Assembly (NCBI GenBank): GCA_028455995.1
Contig: JABELC010000003.1
Location: 3,286,001-3,350,000, forward strand
DNA: 64,000 bases
Direction: 5' to 3'
Source of the DNA: Scleromitrula shiraiana
Taxonomy: Eukaryota; Ascomycota; Leotiomycetes; Helotiales; Sclerotiniaceae
Part shown: piece after piece, positions 11,085-23,080 of the stretch
Position numbering within the stretch: the stretch's first letter is position 1
Layout of the letters: each line of letters starts with the position of its first letter
Position numbers and translations under genes: made by a program
Notes under the pieces: generated by a model
Seen by the model: only the letters and a program-made list of their open reading frames with translations
Told to the model about the DNA's origin: nothing
The model's database searches: none

Positions 11085-12671
11085 TCATTTGCCATAAAAC
11101 TCCTCGCTCCCAACATGTTCCCCAATCCTCTGATTATTATACGTATTATCCCTCAAACTGCCCCCGGCCGCAGACGCTCTATTACCAGCCCCGCCCGCAC
11201 CGGTATTCCTCATCGCGGATTTCTTAACCGGGGAATTGGGCCCGTTATCTGATACTAGCGTATTGCCGCTATCCGACGTATTACTAGTCGTAGCACGCTG
11301 CTCATTAACATGCATACCGCCCTCATTTAAGCCCGTGAATTGATCGTTGGGGTGAGGTGGCGCGGGGGAATCCATATAGGGTCTTCTGTCCGCGCCGTAT
11401 TCTTGCGGTGTCCCGTAATTTTGTCCGGTCCCGACAGAATGGCCAGCGGCGGCGGTTTCATCGACGTGGTGATGGTGGGGATGACGTCTTTCGGCGTCGT
11501 TGAGATCTTTGCCTACGACGCCCATGGCGGCGGAATCGAAACTGACGCGGTTGTCGTGGCTCATGCGGTGCATGTTGGGATCGAAATGTTCGTCGACTCG
11601 GTCGCTGTCTTGACCGGGGTTGGCGGTCTCGTATTCGAGCATCTTGATGAATTTGTAGAAGCCCGATGCGAGGATGGCGCCGAGGAAGGGCCCGATCCAG
11701 TAGATCCAGTGGTAGCCGTGGAATGAATGTGATACCACTGCTGGTCCAAATGATCGGGCGGGGTTGAGAGATCCACCAGTGAAGTATACACCTAGTGGAT
11801 GGGATTAGATTATGTTGCGAGGGACAGAAAAATTGAGGGGAAACGAAGATCAAGTCCTATACATACCCGTAAGTTCAGCGATGAATAGTGCAAGTCCGAT
11901 ACCGATAGGTGCGATGAAAGTTCCTTTGTGTTTCTCGGCTGCAAGCATGAAAATAGTAAAAACGAGTTCTGTTGTTAGAAACATCTCAATAAAAAGACCT
12001 CGAACGATAGATGTACCGCCTGACAAGCTGGTTCTAAATGTTATAGGCCCAGGAAATAGGGCAGAGACAAGAGCTGCAGCTGTAATACCACCAAGAATTT
12101 GAGCTACAAACAAGAACATCCCTCGAATATAGGGGAGAGCCCCAACGAGACACATGCCAAGCGTAACCTATTTTTTGTTAAAGGCCTTTCATTGAAAATA
12201 TAGGAAACACGAAGGGTAATATTGAAGTCTTACAGCCGGGTTAAATAGACCACCACTGATACGGAAGAAAACCCATGCGTTAACTGCTAAAGAGAAACCA
12301 AAACATAAAGCGATATAAAGTAATTGGGAAGGATTACTCGGGGTTCCGACGACGTTCGAATTATCTGTTGGCGTTGCTAAAAGAGCTACTTGAGTACCCG
12401 AAAAAGCAAAGAAGAGAAAAAGGGTCGTCCCCGCGAATTCCGCACTAGTTGCCACGAAATGATTTCGTATCTTTGGGCGTGAGTTGAACCATCTTTCAGA
12501 TTTGTGAATAGGAGCTGTTAAGTAACTGACTGTATCTGGAACCCAATTTAAACCGGGGATTCGATTCGACGTTAATGAAGCCCTGCCAGAGTGAGGTGCT
12601 CTGTTTTTCTTGCCGGTGTTGAAGAATGGCAGCACAAAACCACCACCGTGTCTGGGCTCGTTGATATTCAT
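11085..12671 (-). CDS. Aquaporin (MIP family) with long cytosolic tails
   Basis: Three exons on the minus strand, 12671-12234, 12167-11867 and 11791-11085, give 481 residues. Both pore motifs are present: GGLFNPAVT (NPA at 144-146, split exactly by intron 1) and SLNPARSFGPA (NPA at 256-258). With the surrounding hydrophobic stretches this predicts the six-helix aquaporin fold. The NPARSFGP form is that of orthodox water channels rather than aquaglyceroporins, so water (possibly hydrogen peroxide) transport across the plasma membrane is likely. The N-terminal tail is about 75 residues. The C-terminal tail is about 160 residues, rich in His, Gly, Ser and Asn, and probably disordered. The start at 12671 was chosen over an in-frame upstream ATG at 12842 because MNINEPRHGG begins a plausible cytosolic tail. 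Confidence 0.92.
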
Positions 12672-14189
12672 GATTGGGAAATTCGGCGATGGGGGGAGAG
12701 GGGGAGCGAGGAATAGGGTACTTGGCGAGTAATGAGAAATGTAAGGTGAGGAATTGGCGATTTTATATATTGATACAATGACGAATGAAAACAGAATATG
12801 GAAGATAAAGAGGGATGAGGAATTTAGATCTATAACGAACACCCCGCATCTTTATAAAGAACTTCTATTTTGAACTACAAAGCAAGCGTAGATCTCACCA
12901 TTGACATGGTTCTACAATTATGGGTACGTCATCTATTCAATCCCCAGATCTATGGGTGCGAAAGCGAAATATAAAAAAGTTAAAGACAAAGCCACAGCTT
13001 CAGGACACTAAACGGAAGCATCATGATGTTGTGGCAGATGTAGCCCCAAACGTCAAATTCGATCGAGGACCAGACCAAAGAATGTGGCAGGTCGGAGCGA
13101 GCCTAACAAATCGAAATTTCAATTTCTCGATATAAGAAGGGGGATTTGGAAGGGTCTAAGAAAGGCTAACTCTAGCTTCGAACGGGTGATAGTCTAGATA
13201 GTCTACCATAAACAGGTATTGTGAGGTTTTCCGAGAAGCTTGTCCACGCTACGCCACTCGAAATACTCAACTAGAGTAATTTGTACGTTTATTCTTGCCG
13301 CAGTGACATTCTTAGACTGTAAGAATGATTTAGCTATCTTGTCATGTTAAATAACGCCGGGAAGAGACGAGGAGCTAAAGAGAATTATTGTTAGCTCTAC
13401 TAGTACTGCAGTACTGTAGTAAGGCAGTAGCTGCTTGCGTTGACGTAGGTCTTGGGACAGTAAATGCTTATTAGGTAGTAGGTAGTAGTAGATAGTAGGT
13501 AGTAGATTCATAGTAGGCAAGAATTTCGAAGGTACGTAAGTTCTTCGTTATTGATGAAACGAAACATTCATTGCCATATGCGTACTTTTTTCGATTTGTG
13601 TGGGATTCCCCTTTTGAGTAGAATCCTGCGGTTGTTTTGACCATATGTTTTGGATATCTACTTTTGTTCATTTGGACATATCTAATACTGATAAATAGAT
13701 GCAAATACCTATCTAGGTACTGTGTATTGTTTGTGTTTTTTTCTTGTGTTATTCGTTTGCGGACGATAAAATGTGTGATGTGGGTTGAGTGGGTTGCCAA
13801 GATATTCATGGGGTATATATTGAATCCGTGCCACCTGCGAAATACGTGTGGCTGTATACTCGTTTGAAAGCATTCTGGTTTTTTTTTCTGCAAACGAACA
13901 AGAGATATGAAGTATAGTGGAACAGTTACGAGAGATGTTTGACTACTGCAAAAGATTTGAAGCTCTCTCGATACTTGAGGAGGGAGCTGGAGGGGAGGAG
14001 TAGTGTATATATCGAACCCCCGCCGTCCAGTTGTATAATGGGAAATATCCGTAACCGCAGCACTGTACAGCGGAAAGCGGAGTCAGAAGTGATGATCAAA
14101 TCTCGGATGATGGATGATGTGCATACTCGTATATCTAATAATGATCGATCAACTCAAAGTTTAGAACAAAAAAGAACTTACCGTACTTC

Positions 14190-14243
14190 CGTAGTCTGTA
14201 GTCCGTAGTCTGTAGTCCGTAGTCCATAGTCCATAATCCATAG
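14190..14243. repeat. Imperfect 10-bp tandem repeat (GTAGTCYRTA)
   Basis: About five tandem copies of a ten-base unit related to GTAGTCCGTA, with copies drifting to GTAGTCTGTA and ATAGTCCATA. No gene overlaps it. Confidence 0.8.
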
Positions 14244-14677
14244 TATTTACAAAGTAGGTGAGTGATGTATGATATAGAATTCAGAACTCCTGTAAAAAGG
14301 GGATATAGAATAAAGAATAGGAGGAGGGAATTATCACTGAGCTTCATAAACCTATTTCACTCCACCAAGGACATACCGGAAATACCTGAGCTGAGACTTC
14401 ACCCCTTTCGATGTGATTATGTCTTTCTGTATCTATTACCATGGGTAAACATCCCTAGGTAATTACATAGGTATATATATAGTAGCTACTAGTTCTACCC
14501 TATGGTATCTCTGTTCCCTACAGCATCTAACAAATTTATATGGGAAATTAATATTAATGTTAATGTTTACATTATTCACAACCTCGAAAATTTTGATGTT
14601 TGCGTTGTCATTTGTATAGCTGTAGATTTATATTGCTTAATAAGTATCTAGGTAGGTACTATGTAGATCCAACTGTT

Positions 14678-14680
<3 letters not shown>

Positions 14681-14716
<36 letters not shown>
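14681..14716. repeat. (TA)18 microsatellite
   Basis: An uninterrupted alternating AT tract of about 36 bases in intergenic DNA. Confidence 0.95.
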
Positions 14717-14718
<2 letters not shown>

Positions 14719-15105
14719 AATAATAACTTTACTGTATCGAAATAGTATGAATAGTATTTATTGTATTGAATTTGTTTTATGAGTAGTTGTAGTTGTAAGG
14801 TTACAAATGTGAAAAATATACTGACGTATATACGTAATTTACTTTACTACAGATGGTAATTTGTAGGAATTTATAGAAGAAAGAGAATGGCATTAGTTCT
14901 ACATAACTTATTACTACTCCTACTACTACTCCGCATATTGCTCAGGTAGTTCCAAGTGATACAAACTCCAAGGCTTACAGTATAGAACTACAATGATTGC
15001 TGTCGCCGTCATAATAATAATTATCACTTGTTTCTTATAAACATCATTCTGACTTAAAAACAAAATTATATTTATTATCTAGAACTATCCACTTTCATTT
15101 CCTTT

Positions 15106-15178
15106 CCTTACCTTACCTTACCTTACCTTACCTTACCTTACCTTACCTTACCTTACCTTACCTTACCTTACCTTACCT
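15106..15178. repeat. (CCTTA)n pentanucleotide array
   Basis: About 14 perfect copies of CCTTA lie 360 bases upstream of the RING gene, followed by a few degenerate CCTCA copies. The pyrimidine-rich strand is the coding strand, as is usual for fungal promoters. It is not a telomeric repeat. Confidence 0.95.
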
Positions 15179-15439
15179 CCCTCACCTTACCTCACCTGAT
15201 CTACAGATTCTGATTCATCCCGCTCCTCGCCTGTGCCACAACCAGCATTCGACGAGTGAGGGAAACTTCCAAAGGTTCCCTCCCTACTTCCCTAACTGTA
15301 CGAGTAATAATTTCAAATTCAATCCCAACAACATCTTAGTTTCCATTTTTCGATAATTTATACACGAAAAGGTTTATATCGATTTGAATTTCGAATGCGA
15401 CCCAGTTCGTGTAATAAACAGCTGCAGAGCTGAATACGT

Positions 15440-15476
15440 TTTCTGCTTTCTGCTTTCTGCTTTCTGCTTTCTGCTT
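15440..15476. repeat. (TTTCTGC)5 heptanucleotide repeat
   Basis: About five copies of TTTCTGC end roughly 60 bases before the RING gene start codon, so they probably lie in its core promoter or 5' leader. Confidence 0.9.
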
Positions 15477-15537
15477 TTTGCGTTTCTGTGCCTTTACTTT
15501 CTTTTACGAGACATTCCAATATTCAAGATACCCCATC

Positions 15538-18334
15538 ATGCGACCTCCAAGAATTATAATAGTTATTGCTTTCCTTCTTACGACTTTTTTCCTTACATTT
15601 TTATCATTGCGATCTTCCCATCCTCCACAGGCTGTAACGACTTCATCGACGACACCGAAGACAGGAATCCAGTCATTATTCTCGTTCCGAGCCCCATTCT
15701 CACTCTTCCCTCCCAATGCGATTATAACTCTTACGAATGATAATACAACTGCTTTCCTAGCAAGACCTGCAGCCTTTGGACCATTACTGCCTACAGAAGG
15801 TCTCAAGGGACAGTTATGGATAGGAAGTGGTTTTGGAGATGATAGCATTCGACAAGGTCCTGTGGCCTCGGGTGCGGAGGGGGAATTAGGGTGCAGTGAT
15901 GTCCCAGGTTGGGTGGATAGTTATGCAAAGTCCGGCGCGGCTACCTCGGAAAAAGACGAAAAATCTGCGACGACTACAAATAACTCGAAATCCAACAAGA
16001 GGTCGAATGAGAATGATAAATCCTTTATCGGTCGAAATATTGCACCAGGCCATTCTGTGAACAGAAAAGGCAAAGCAACTGGGCCTTCTGTTGATGATGG
16101 AACAGACGACTATTTACATCATCCCCTTCCAGGTTCAGCCGTTTCGAAATCATCCGACAAGCAGGCGGCAGATGTAAAGGGTAATCACGCCGATATACAG
16201 TCGATACAAGAGGGTGCAGAGATAGCAGGCAAGGTTGTACTTCTTAGCCGTGGCGGTTGTGGCTTTTTAGAGAAGGTTAAATGGGCACAACGCAGAGGGG
16301 GGATTGCTTTAATTGTTGGCGATGACACTAAGGGTGGACCGTTGATACAGATGTATGCTCGAGGTGATACTTCGAACGTAACTATTCCTGCAATTTTCAC
16401 TTCGCGCACGACAGCACATCTCTTGTCGTCTTTAATAGGGCCTGGTAGTTTCATGGAGGATGCCGTAGATGACATTGGCAAGGCGACATTAAAGGTGCAT
16501 AAGAACGACAAATCTAAGAAAGTTGCAAAGAAGAAGGATTCTCAGCCTACGTTTACTACTACTACGATGACTCCAAAACCTACCTCGACAGCACGAGCAA
16601 ATACGAAGAAGACAGCAGCAAAGTCGTCTTCAAAAACTGATGGGAAAACTAAAACACTCGAAACTGAGAAACCTGGTTGGTTCAAGTCATTGTTCTACGG
16701 ATCAGGTGGCCGGAGTGCGAAGGATAGCAGTCGACCACCAAGCAGTGGGCAACTGGACTGGGTATTGGTCGACGATTGGAAGGATGACGATAATGCCGGC
16801 ACAAAGAAGATTTCCACCGCGAAACTTACCGACAAGGAGAAGGTTGAAGCAGAAAAGAAGACTCAACAAGCGAATAAGGCTGGAAGCAAACCTACATTGG
16901 GTGATGATTTCGTCATTGGTGTTCAGGACTGGCGTGACCCAGATTTGGTAGGTTCTTCTGAGAGTAAGGATTCTGATAAGACTTCCAAGACAAGTACTTC
17001 TAAGGCAAATGGAAAGCCGAAAGCAAAGAATGAACCACCTCAATCTACCAATGCCGGAAAGAAGGGCTCTAGTGGTTCAACACAGGAGAATAGTGAGGTC
17101 ACGCCGAAATTACGAGGAGGGAGTATCACACCTGGCAGCGGTGAATACACACCTAAGCTTTCGTCGGAGGTGGATAAGGCCAAGAGTAAAGAAGCAACCA
17201 AAGACACCAATCCTTCTGGAAGCAAGACAAAGGGTATTTTAACTACTATCTTTGGTGATGATGAGGAAGATTTTGAGTTTCTTGCACCAGGATCAAGCAG
17301 TGCCGGTAGTGTTGATATTGATGATGATAACGAAGAGGACGAAAACGATGGTGATGACGAGGAAGAAGGGCTGTGGGTTACATTAACACCCACCAGTGGA
17401 GCCAGTCCATTTCTCGATACTCTATTAGTATTAGTTGTCAGTCCTCTGGTCACTTTGACTGTCGTGTACGCATTACTACTACTGCGATCCCGAATAAGAC
17501 GTCGTCGATGGAGAGCGCCAAAATCAGTTGTAGAAAGACTTCCAGTCAGAACTTATCAGACCATTAATACACCTGGGAACCAATCCCCTCTTATGCCATC
17601 TCCTACCAGTTCCTCAGCTACCACCCCTCTTCTTCAACATCAAACTCCTAGTAGGCCGCGTCCGAGATCAAGAACAACAACAGGTATCCCGGAACCTGGC
17701 GACATTGCTCGAGTCAACTCTGTTCCATTACAAGTACCTACTCTCGCATCATCACCTCGGGGCAACGAGCACGAAAAGAATGTTGGCTCCCCGAGCCAGT
17801 GGAAGAAATACATGGGTAAGCAGATAGAATGTGTTGTTTGTTTAGAAGAATATGTCGATGGTGTCAGCCAGGTAATGAGCTTACCTTGTGGTCACGAGTT
17901 TCATGTAGATTGCATGTAAGTTTTCGGATTATTTCCTAGTTTAATTATCAGAAATTAACACTACCTTTAGAACACCATGGTTAACAACACGTCGACGAAC
18001 GTGTCCCATTTGCAAGGGCGACGTTGTACGATCTCTTGCTCGAGGTTCCCCTTCAAGTCCTCGGTATGAACCTTATCGAGATGACGATAGTGAGGATGAT
18101 GTGCAAGTTCAAGCTGCCGAAACCGTGAACACATCCTCATCGGCAGCCCTTCCAATATCTCGCAATCTTGAGGATGACATAATAGGGGATCTCGAGCAAG
18201 GTATTTCTCCGCCAACCCCTAGCCGTCGATCAGGGAGGAATTCTAGGGGAGGAAGTTGGCGAAATATATTAGTGGGTAGTCTTGGGTCTGCCTTACGAAG
18301 TTCTCGACCAGAGGAGTCTGATCGAAACCGGTGA
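15538..18334 (+). CDS. PA-TM-RING type E3 ubiquitin ligase
   Basis: Two exons, 15538-17915 and 17971-18334, give 913 residues. Order of parts: an N-terminal hydrophobic segment (about residues 5-22, signal anchor or signal peptide); a PA domain (about 225-310, with VVLLSRGGCGFLEKV); a long Lys/Ser/Thr-rich low-complexity region (about 320-600); an acidic patch; a membrane helix (about 626-648, LLVLVVSPLVTLTVVYALLL) followed by RSRIRRRRW; and a C-terminal RING-H2 (CVVC...CGHEFHVDC...CPIC, about 777-810) whose last cysteines come from exon 2. The PA-TM-RING layout is known from ligases of endosomes, vacuole or Golgi that ubiquitinate membrane proteins. The start at 15538 places the hydrophobic segment at the extreme N-terminus. 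Confidence 0.88.
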
Positions 18335-18965
18335 AAGCATATTTTACTCAATGGATAAACAATCAATCAATTAGTCAAGGGATCTATGTAAGCTTTTCAG
18401 CGTCTCCATAGGCGATTCCCTTTGAAGGATTATTTGGAGCACAGGATGTGGAGATCGGGAACTGTCTTTTTTATATGGAGTACAGGATGCAGGGAGGGAG
18501 AAAAATGAGGGGATTACTTTCTGGAGATAGGAACGTGGGCATTATGAATGGCGCATACCACTCGTTTTTTATTACAATTATCTTATATCGTCCCATGGTC
18601 CGAATTTAAGTGAGTAGGTGAGTGGATGAGTGAGGTGAAGCAATGACATGATGTGTTTAGTTGGGATAAAATGAGTATTATAATACTCGAAATAAGTGAA
18701 GGGATGGGGTTAGGAGGTTATGTGTGTAGATATGGATATTAAAGGGATCGTGATCATCCCTATTGAAAAGAAGTAGTCGCAGTCACTGTAAACAATAGTC
18801 CACGATAGTGAGGATGCATGGCTAGCATAGCATAGCATAGTACCTCTTTCTCATTTTTTTAAAATAGAAAAAGTGAATAAAGAGAGACTATTTTCTCCCT
18901 TTCCAACTCATCTCTATTTTCATTACTTGCATAATTTTGTCTTGACAAAGGGTCCATCATACTAC

Positions 18966-18991
18966 TATCTATCTATCTATCTATCTATCTA
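18966..18991. repeat. (CTAT)n microsatellite
   Basis: About six copies of CTAT in the gene-free stretch beyond the RING gene. Confidence 0.9.
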
Positions 18992-19170
18992 CATGATAGA
19001 AAGATAACTACTATCTATGAATGACCTCTGAAACCATCTTGCATCGTTATACACAACCTTCACACTTGATTCTCATGATCATTTTTCATTGGCATCTGAT
19101 GTTCATAATGTCTGGAATATATTAATGTCTATAACATTTACATATAGCCCAATGGAAATTTTTCAATCGG

Positions 19171-19232
<62 letters not shown>
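19171..19232. repeat. (ATT)20 microsatellite
   Basis: About 20 uninterrupted copies of ATT in intergenic DNA. It creates a spurious poly-Tyr or poly-Ile reading frame that should not be mistaken for a gene. Confidence 0.95.
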
Positions 19233-19234
<2 letters not shown>

Positions 19235-20406
19235 TAAATATATTTGGCGAGTATCATGTATCCTATCTATTCGTGGACTACATGCATACATACATGCATA
19301 CATAGGCAGTGAATAGTGGCTGGTGGCACTACTATGGAAGCCCCGGAGTTGTTTATAGCCTGGATGGAGCAACAAGTAAATAAGGTTGGTTACCTTCGCA
19401 TGCGCCTACCACCTGTCATCGCCATCTACCGCAGGATGATTATTGCTTACCTAGGTACATTTGAAGCTTCAGCACTTAAATAATAAGCTTAGAATAATAC
19501 CCATTTATCTATTCATCCATCTATCTATCCATCCATCCATTCATCCATACGAAAATGACTTGAAACCGCCCGAGACAAGAAAAGACAAGATTATATAATA
19601 TATCTCACAAGATAGCTTCGATTCCATTACTTACTTATAATATATGTTTATCACACCAGTTCCATCACACATCTGATCAATTCAAACTTTTTATAGAATC
19701 ATCAATTGAATATCGAATGAATGAATGAATAGATTCATTGCACGAGTGGACTCTGCATGATCTTATATCGTATTACTTTATCGCTACCTAAGTATTGCTT
19801 GTATTGTGGACCTTCTGATCTACCGCGCAAACACCTAATCGATACCGATCTCTCGATCTCTCCCCAACTGCTACAATCCCAACCTCGAAGTGCGCAGATA
19901 TAAATTGAGGATCCCCATCCTATTCCTGCCCTCATCTAAATAGGGCTGTAAACATCGAAGCCGTGTCTGGGGATTTACTTTACTTAAGATTACAATACTG
20001 CGTTCTATACAAACCAGGCAATACTTTCGCATTGGCCGCGGGCGGTACGGCGGTACGGATAATAGGGCAGGCAGAAGCTTTGCTACGGCTCATCGATAAG
20101 GATTTCTGGTATTGAGAAAGGGGGTTTTTGTGTGAGTGAGGGGTATATACCATGGTTGTAGAAATTGAGGAAGCGGTTAGGACGATGGAGGGGGAGGAGA
20201 AGGGGGGCTTGGTTGGAGTGAGAAGGGTAGGAGGGAGATGGAGGAGAGCTCTACCTGGTGCTACGGTATATTTAGAGGTATGGATTCGCACATTCATTGA
20301 GAGATACCTGGTCGGTTTGGTTGGTTGGTTGGCTGATTGATTGATTGGGCTTGATGACTGACTTTTTGGGTTGGCGAAGATTATAGTCATTGCTCTGCTT
20401 GTTGTG

Positions 20407-21489
20407 ATGTTACTTCGACAACAACATCAGCTTAGCTGTTTAACTTTGGCGGCGCTGGGTTGGAAATCTGTTTTTACGATTCCTAATACTACGCTTCCCA
20501 GATATGTCTTCGATTATGGTAAGCAATCCCGAATGAATGGGATTTGGATAACATAAAACTAATATGGACCCCTCTATGCAGCACCACTCGTCTGGCTTGA
20601 CGAAAAAGAAATATATTTCCCTTCAGACATGCAAGCGCAATTAGATAACACCAAACCCGACGTCAACCTCACCCCAATCCCCGATGTTGATGTCCCCACT
20701 CCCCTCACCCTCTCCGACCTCGCCATGCTCAACTCCTGGGGCGAAAACGTCTACCTCACCTCCAAAACCGACATCACCACAAACCCCACCTACCTAAACG
20801 GCGTCGTCCCCTCCAGCACCACCGGCAAAACCGCAAATGCCGTCTCCTGCGCCGTCATCCTCTCAGACCACAACGATACCTCCGGTACCGTCGACGTCTT
20901 CTACATGTATTTCTACGCCTACAACCAGGGAAACACGGTCCTGGGCCACGAGCTAGGCGATCATGTGGGCGACTGGGAACACAATATGATTCGTTTTGTC
21001 AACGGGACGCCGTACGCGGTCTGGTTTAGCCAACATGCGAACGGCCAAGCATTCCTGTACTCGGTGGTTGAAAAATCAGGACTCCGTCCTATCGTGTATT
21101 CCGCGCGCGGCAGCCACGCTAACTATGCCATCGCCGGTACACACGACCACACGATCCCGGATCTCAATCTCCCCGCGGGTCTCATAGAAGATTATACATC
21201 TGAGGGGAGGATCTGGGATCCGGTCGCCAACGCATATTTTTATTCGTATGATATTGCGACGAAGACGTTTGCGGCGGCGGATAGCAAAAGTCCGCTGGGT
21301 GCGGTGCAGTATGTGGGGAGGTGGGGGGATGCGCAGTATGAGAGTGGGGATCGGCGACAGAGTGAGTTTTTTGGGTTTTGGAAGTTTGTGGGGGGGCCGA
21401 CGGGGCCGTGGAGTAAGGGGTTGGATCGGGGTAAGGTTTGTCCCGACAATGGGATTTTGTGTATCATTAGGGATATTTTGGTGCCGTGA
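20407..21489 (+). CDS. VPS62: Vps62 family (DUF946) protein
   Basis: Exons 20407-20518 and 20582-21489 give 339 residues. The core matches the Vps62 family: RYVFDYAPLVWL, then HELGDHVGDWEHNMIRF, VYSARGSHANYA and HDHTIPDLNLP. The family occurs in fungi and plants; the yeast member was found through a vacuolar protein sorting defect, but its biochemical function is not established. The GDWEH and GSHANY blocks are the most conserved parts and are intact. The start is uncertain. An in-frame stop lies at 20359 and the first following ATG is 20407, giving a weakly hydrophobic N-terminus; a further upstream exon cannot be excluded. GC content is high inside exon 2 compared with the flanks. Confidence 0.82.
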
Positions 21490-22620
21490 GTGTGTGGGTG
21501 AGTTGACGGGGGTGGGTATGTGCATATTGTATGTATGTAGGTGCTTGGGAAGCGGACGGTTGAATGAGTATATATGGGCTGGGTGGATGCCTGATAGGCT
21601 GGCTAATTGGGAATTCATTACGAACATACATGGGACACTGGGTATTGGGTATTGGGTATTGGGTATCGGGCATCGGATAGCATGGCATAGGTCTGGATGG
21701 ATTGCATGGTACACTCCTTTTTTACTTTTTCTTCTTTTTGTTTTACTTCTAGGGATATGGAAATATGGGAAGGTAGGTAGCATTATTGGTATGGTATGGT
21801 ATGGAACGGTATGGAACGGTATTAGCATTGCATATTGGCGTTTATGGGATGGATTAGAACATTATATTATGGGATGATGAGACGATGAGACGATGAGATG
21901 ATGAGATGATGGGATGATGGAATAAGAGTGGATGGGATATGATGGGATATGATAAATTTATCGACCGATATATTAGCATTGAGATAGATGATAGTACGTT
22001 TTGGGGTTTGAAGAAGGACAGATGAATGAATGGATGAATGAATGAATGGATGGATGGATGGATAGAGTAGATAGAAATAAGTGTATAGTGAATATAATAC
22101 AGATATGACAATACGAATTCGATGATCATAGTTTATCAGGTAGTTAGATATCGATATGAATATGGATCAGCAGTAATTTTTATTTATTTATTCATTCATT
22201 CACTAACTAATATGTAAGTAAGTATAAGTAGATTAATAAGTAGGATGAAGTAAACTGTGAAGTAATCTGTATGTACAAATCCGATATACTACAGATGAGA
22301 ACAAAAAAGTCTCTCCTGCCTTAAACATATTCAATGAAACATATCCCATTAAGTTGAATGAAATCTCAACCCATCCTATTTGCATTTCCATCCATAATCA
22401 TATCCATATGCGTGCCCACAAGTAAAAGATTATCCTGTAGTAAGTAACGAACACCTCTTACTCCGTTTCTTCTGAAAAGTCCAAACGCCAAGCTCCATAG
22501 GATCCTTCATATCCAGCACTGGCAAGAATGGTATTGTAAAACAAAAGAAAGTAATATGAATAAACTCCAATGAATTGGATTGGATTCGATTGCCCAAACC
22601 AGCCTCACTTATCAAACCTA
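21490..22620. other. Intergenic region, low-complexity
   Basis: This separates the convergent Vps62-family and telomere-protein genes. It contains TATTGGG repeats near 21640-21665, GATGAGAC/GATGAGAT repeats near 21875-21915 and GGAT/GAAT runs near 22025-22062. No gene is recognised. Confidence 0.5.
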
Positions 22621-23046
22621 TTATCTCCTCTCCGGTTCATACTCTGGCAAGACCGCCCTAATAGATTTGATTTCCTTTGCACCCAGAGCGATATCTTCGA
22701 AATTTTCAGGTAAAGCCCATCCGGCCCTAAGACTGTTAGAAAGCCCAACAAATGTGCGGAATAATACGAGAATGGGTTTGGGTAAAATTGATACATACTT
22801 GATATAAGCAACCTTCATATTCCTAGCCTTATCCTTGAGAGCAATTTGATCAACAGCTCTTTCGAAACCTCCATGCTTTGTAATTGTAGACCAACGACAT
22901 CCCTCCTCTCCAATAAGTCTAATCAGGAGGTCGGAATCATGATCGGACCAAGGAGTACGAGTTTGTACTTTGTGATTATCTCGATTAAAGATTGTTCTCG
23001 CTCGAGCCCTACCTGCGGTTTGAGAAAAATGTATGGGTTGAGCTTC

Positions 23047-23080
<34 letters not shown>

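Larger units (their letters stand above)
12672..15537. other. Long intergenic region rich in simple repeats
   Basis: Nearly 2.9 kb lie between the divergent aquaporin and RING genes. Open stretches of 60-140 codons resemble no known protein. Visible structures are GTAGTAGGTAG-type repeats at 13470-13505, a decamer repeat at about 14190-14243, a (TA)18 tract, a (CCTTA)n tract and a (TTTCTGC)5 tract. The last two lie upstream of the RING gene. Confidence 0.5.
18335..20406. other. Intergenic region with microsatellites
   Basis: About 2 kb without a recognisable gene, between the RING gene and the Vps62-family gene. It contains (CTAT)n at 18966-18991, (ATT)n at 19171-19232 and short ATCC runs near 19515-19550. 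A 136-codon minus-strand open stretch at 19980-20390 was considered and not accepted. Confidence 0.5.

Noticed and set aside
11340..11726. 128-codon plus-strand open frame
   Set aside because: Antisense to the GC-rich tail of the aquaporin, with no independent similarity.
15106..15178. (CCTTA)n as an internal telomere-like repeat
   Set aside because: The unit is CCTTA/TAAGG, five bases, not the TTAGGG repeat of filamentous fungi, and it is flanked by ordinary promoter sequence.
19980..20390. 136-codon minus-strand open frame upstream of the Vps62-family gene
   Set aside because: Composition is Ser/Pro/Thr-rich from a pyrimidine-rich strand, with no recognisable domain; it overlaps the start of the Vps62-family gene.
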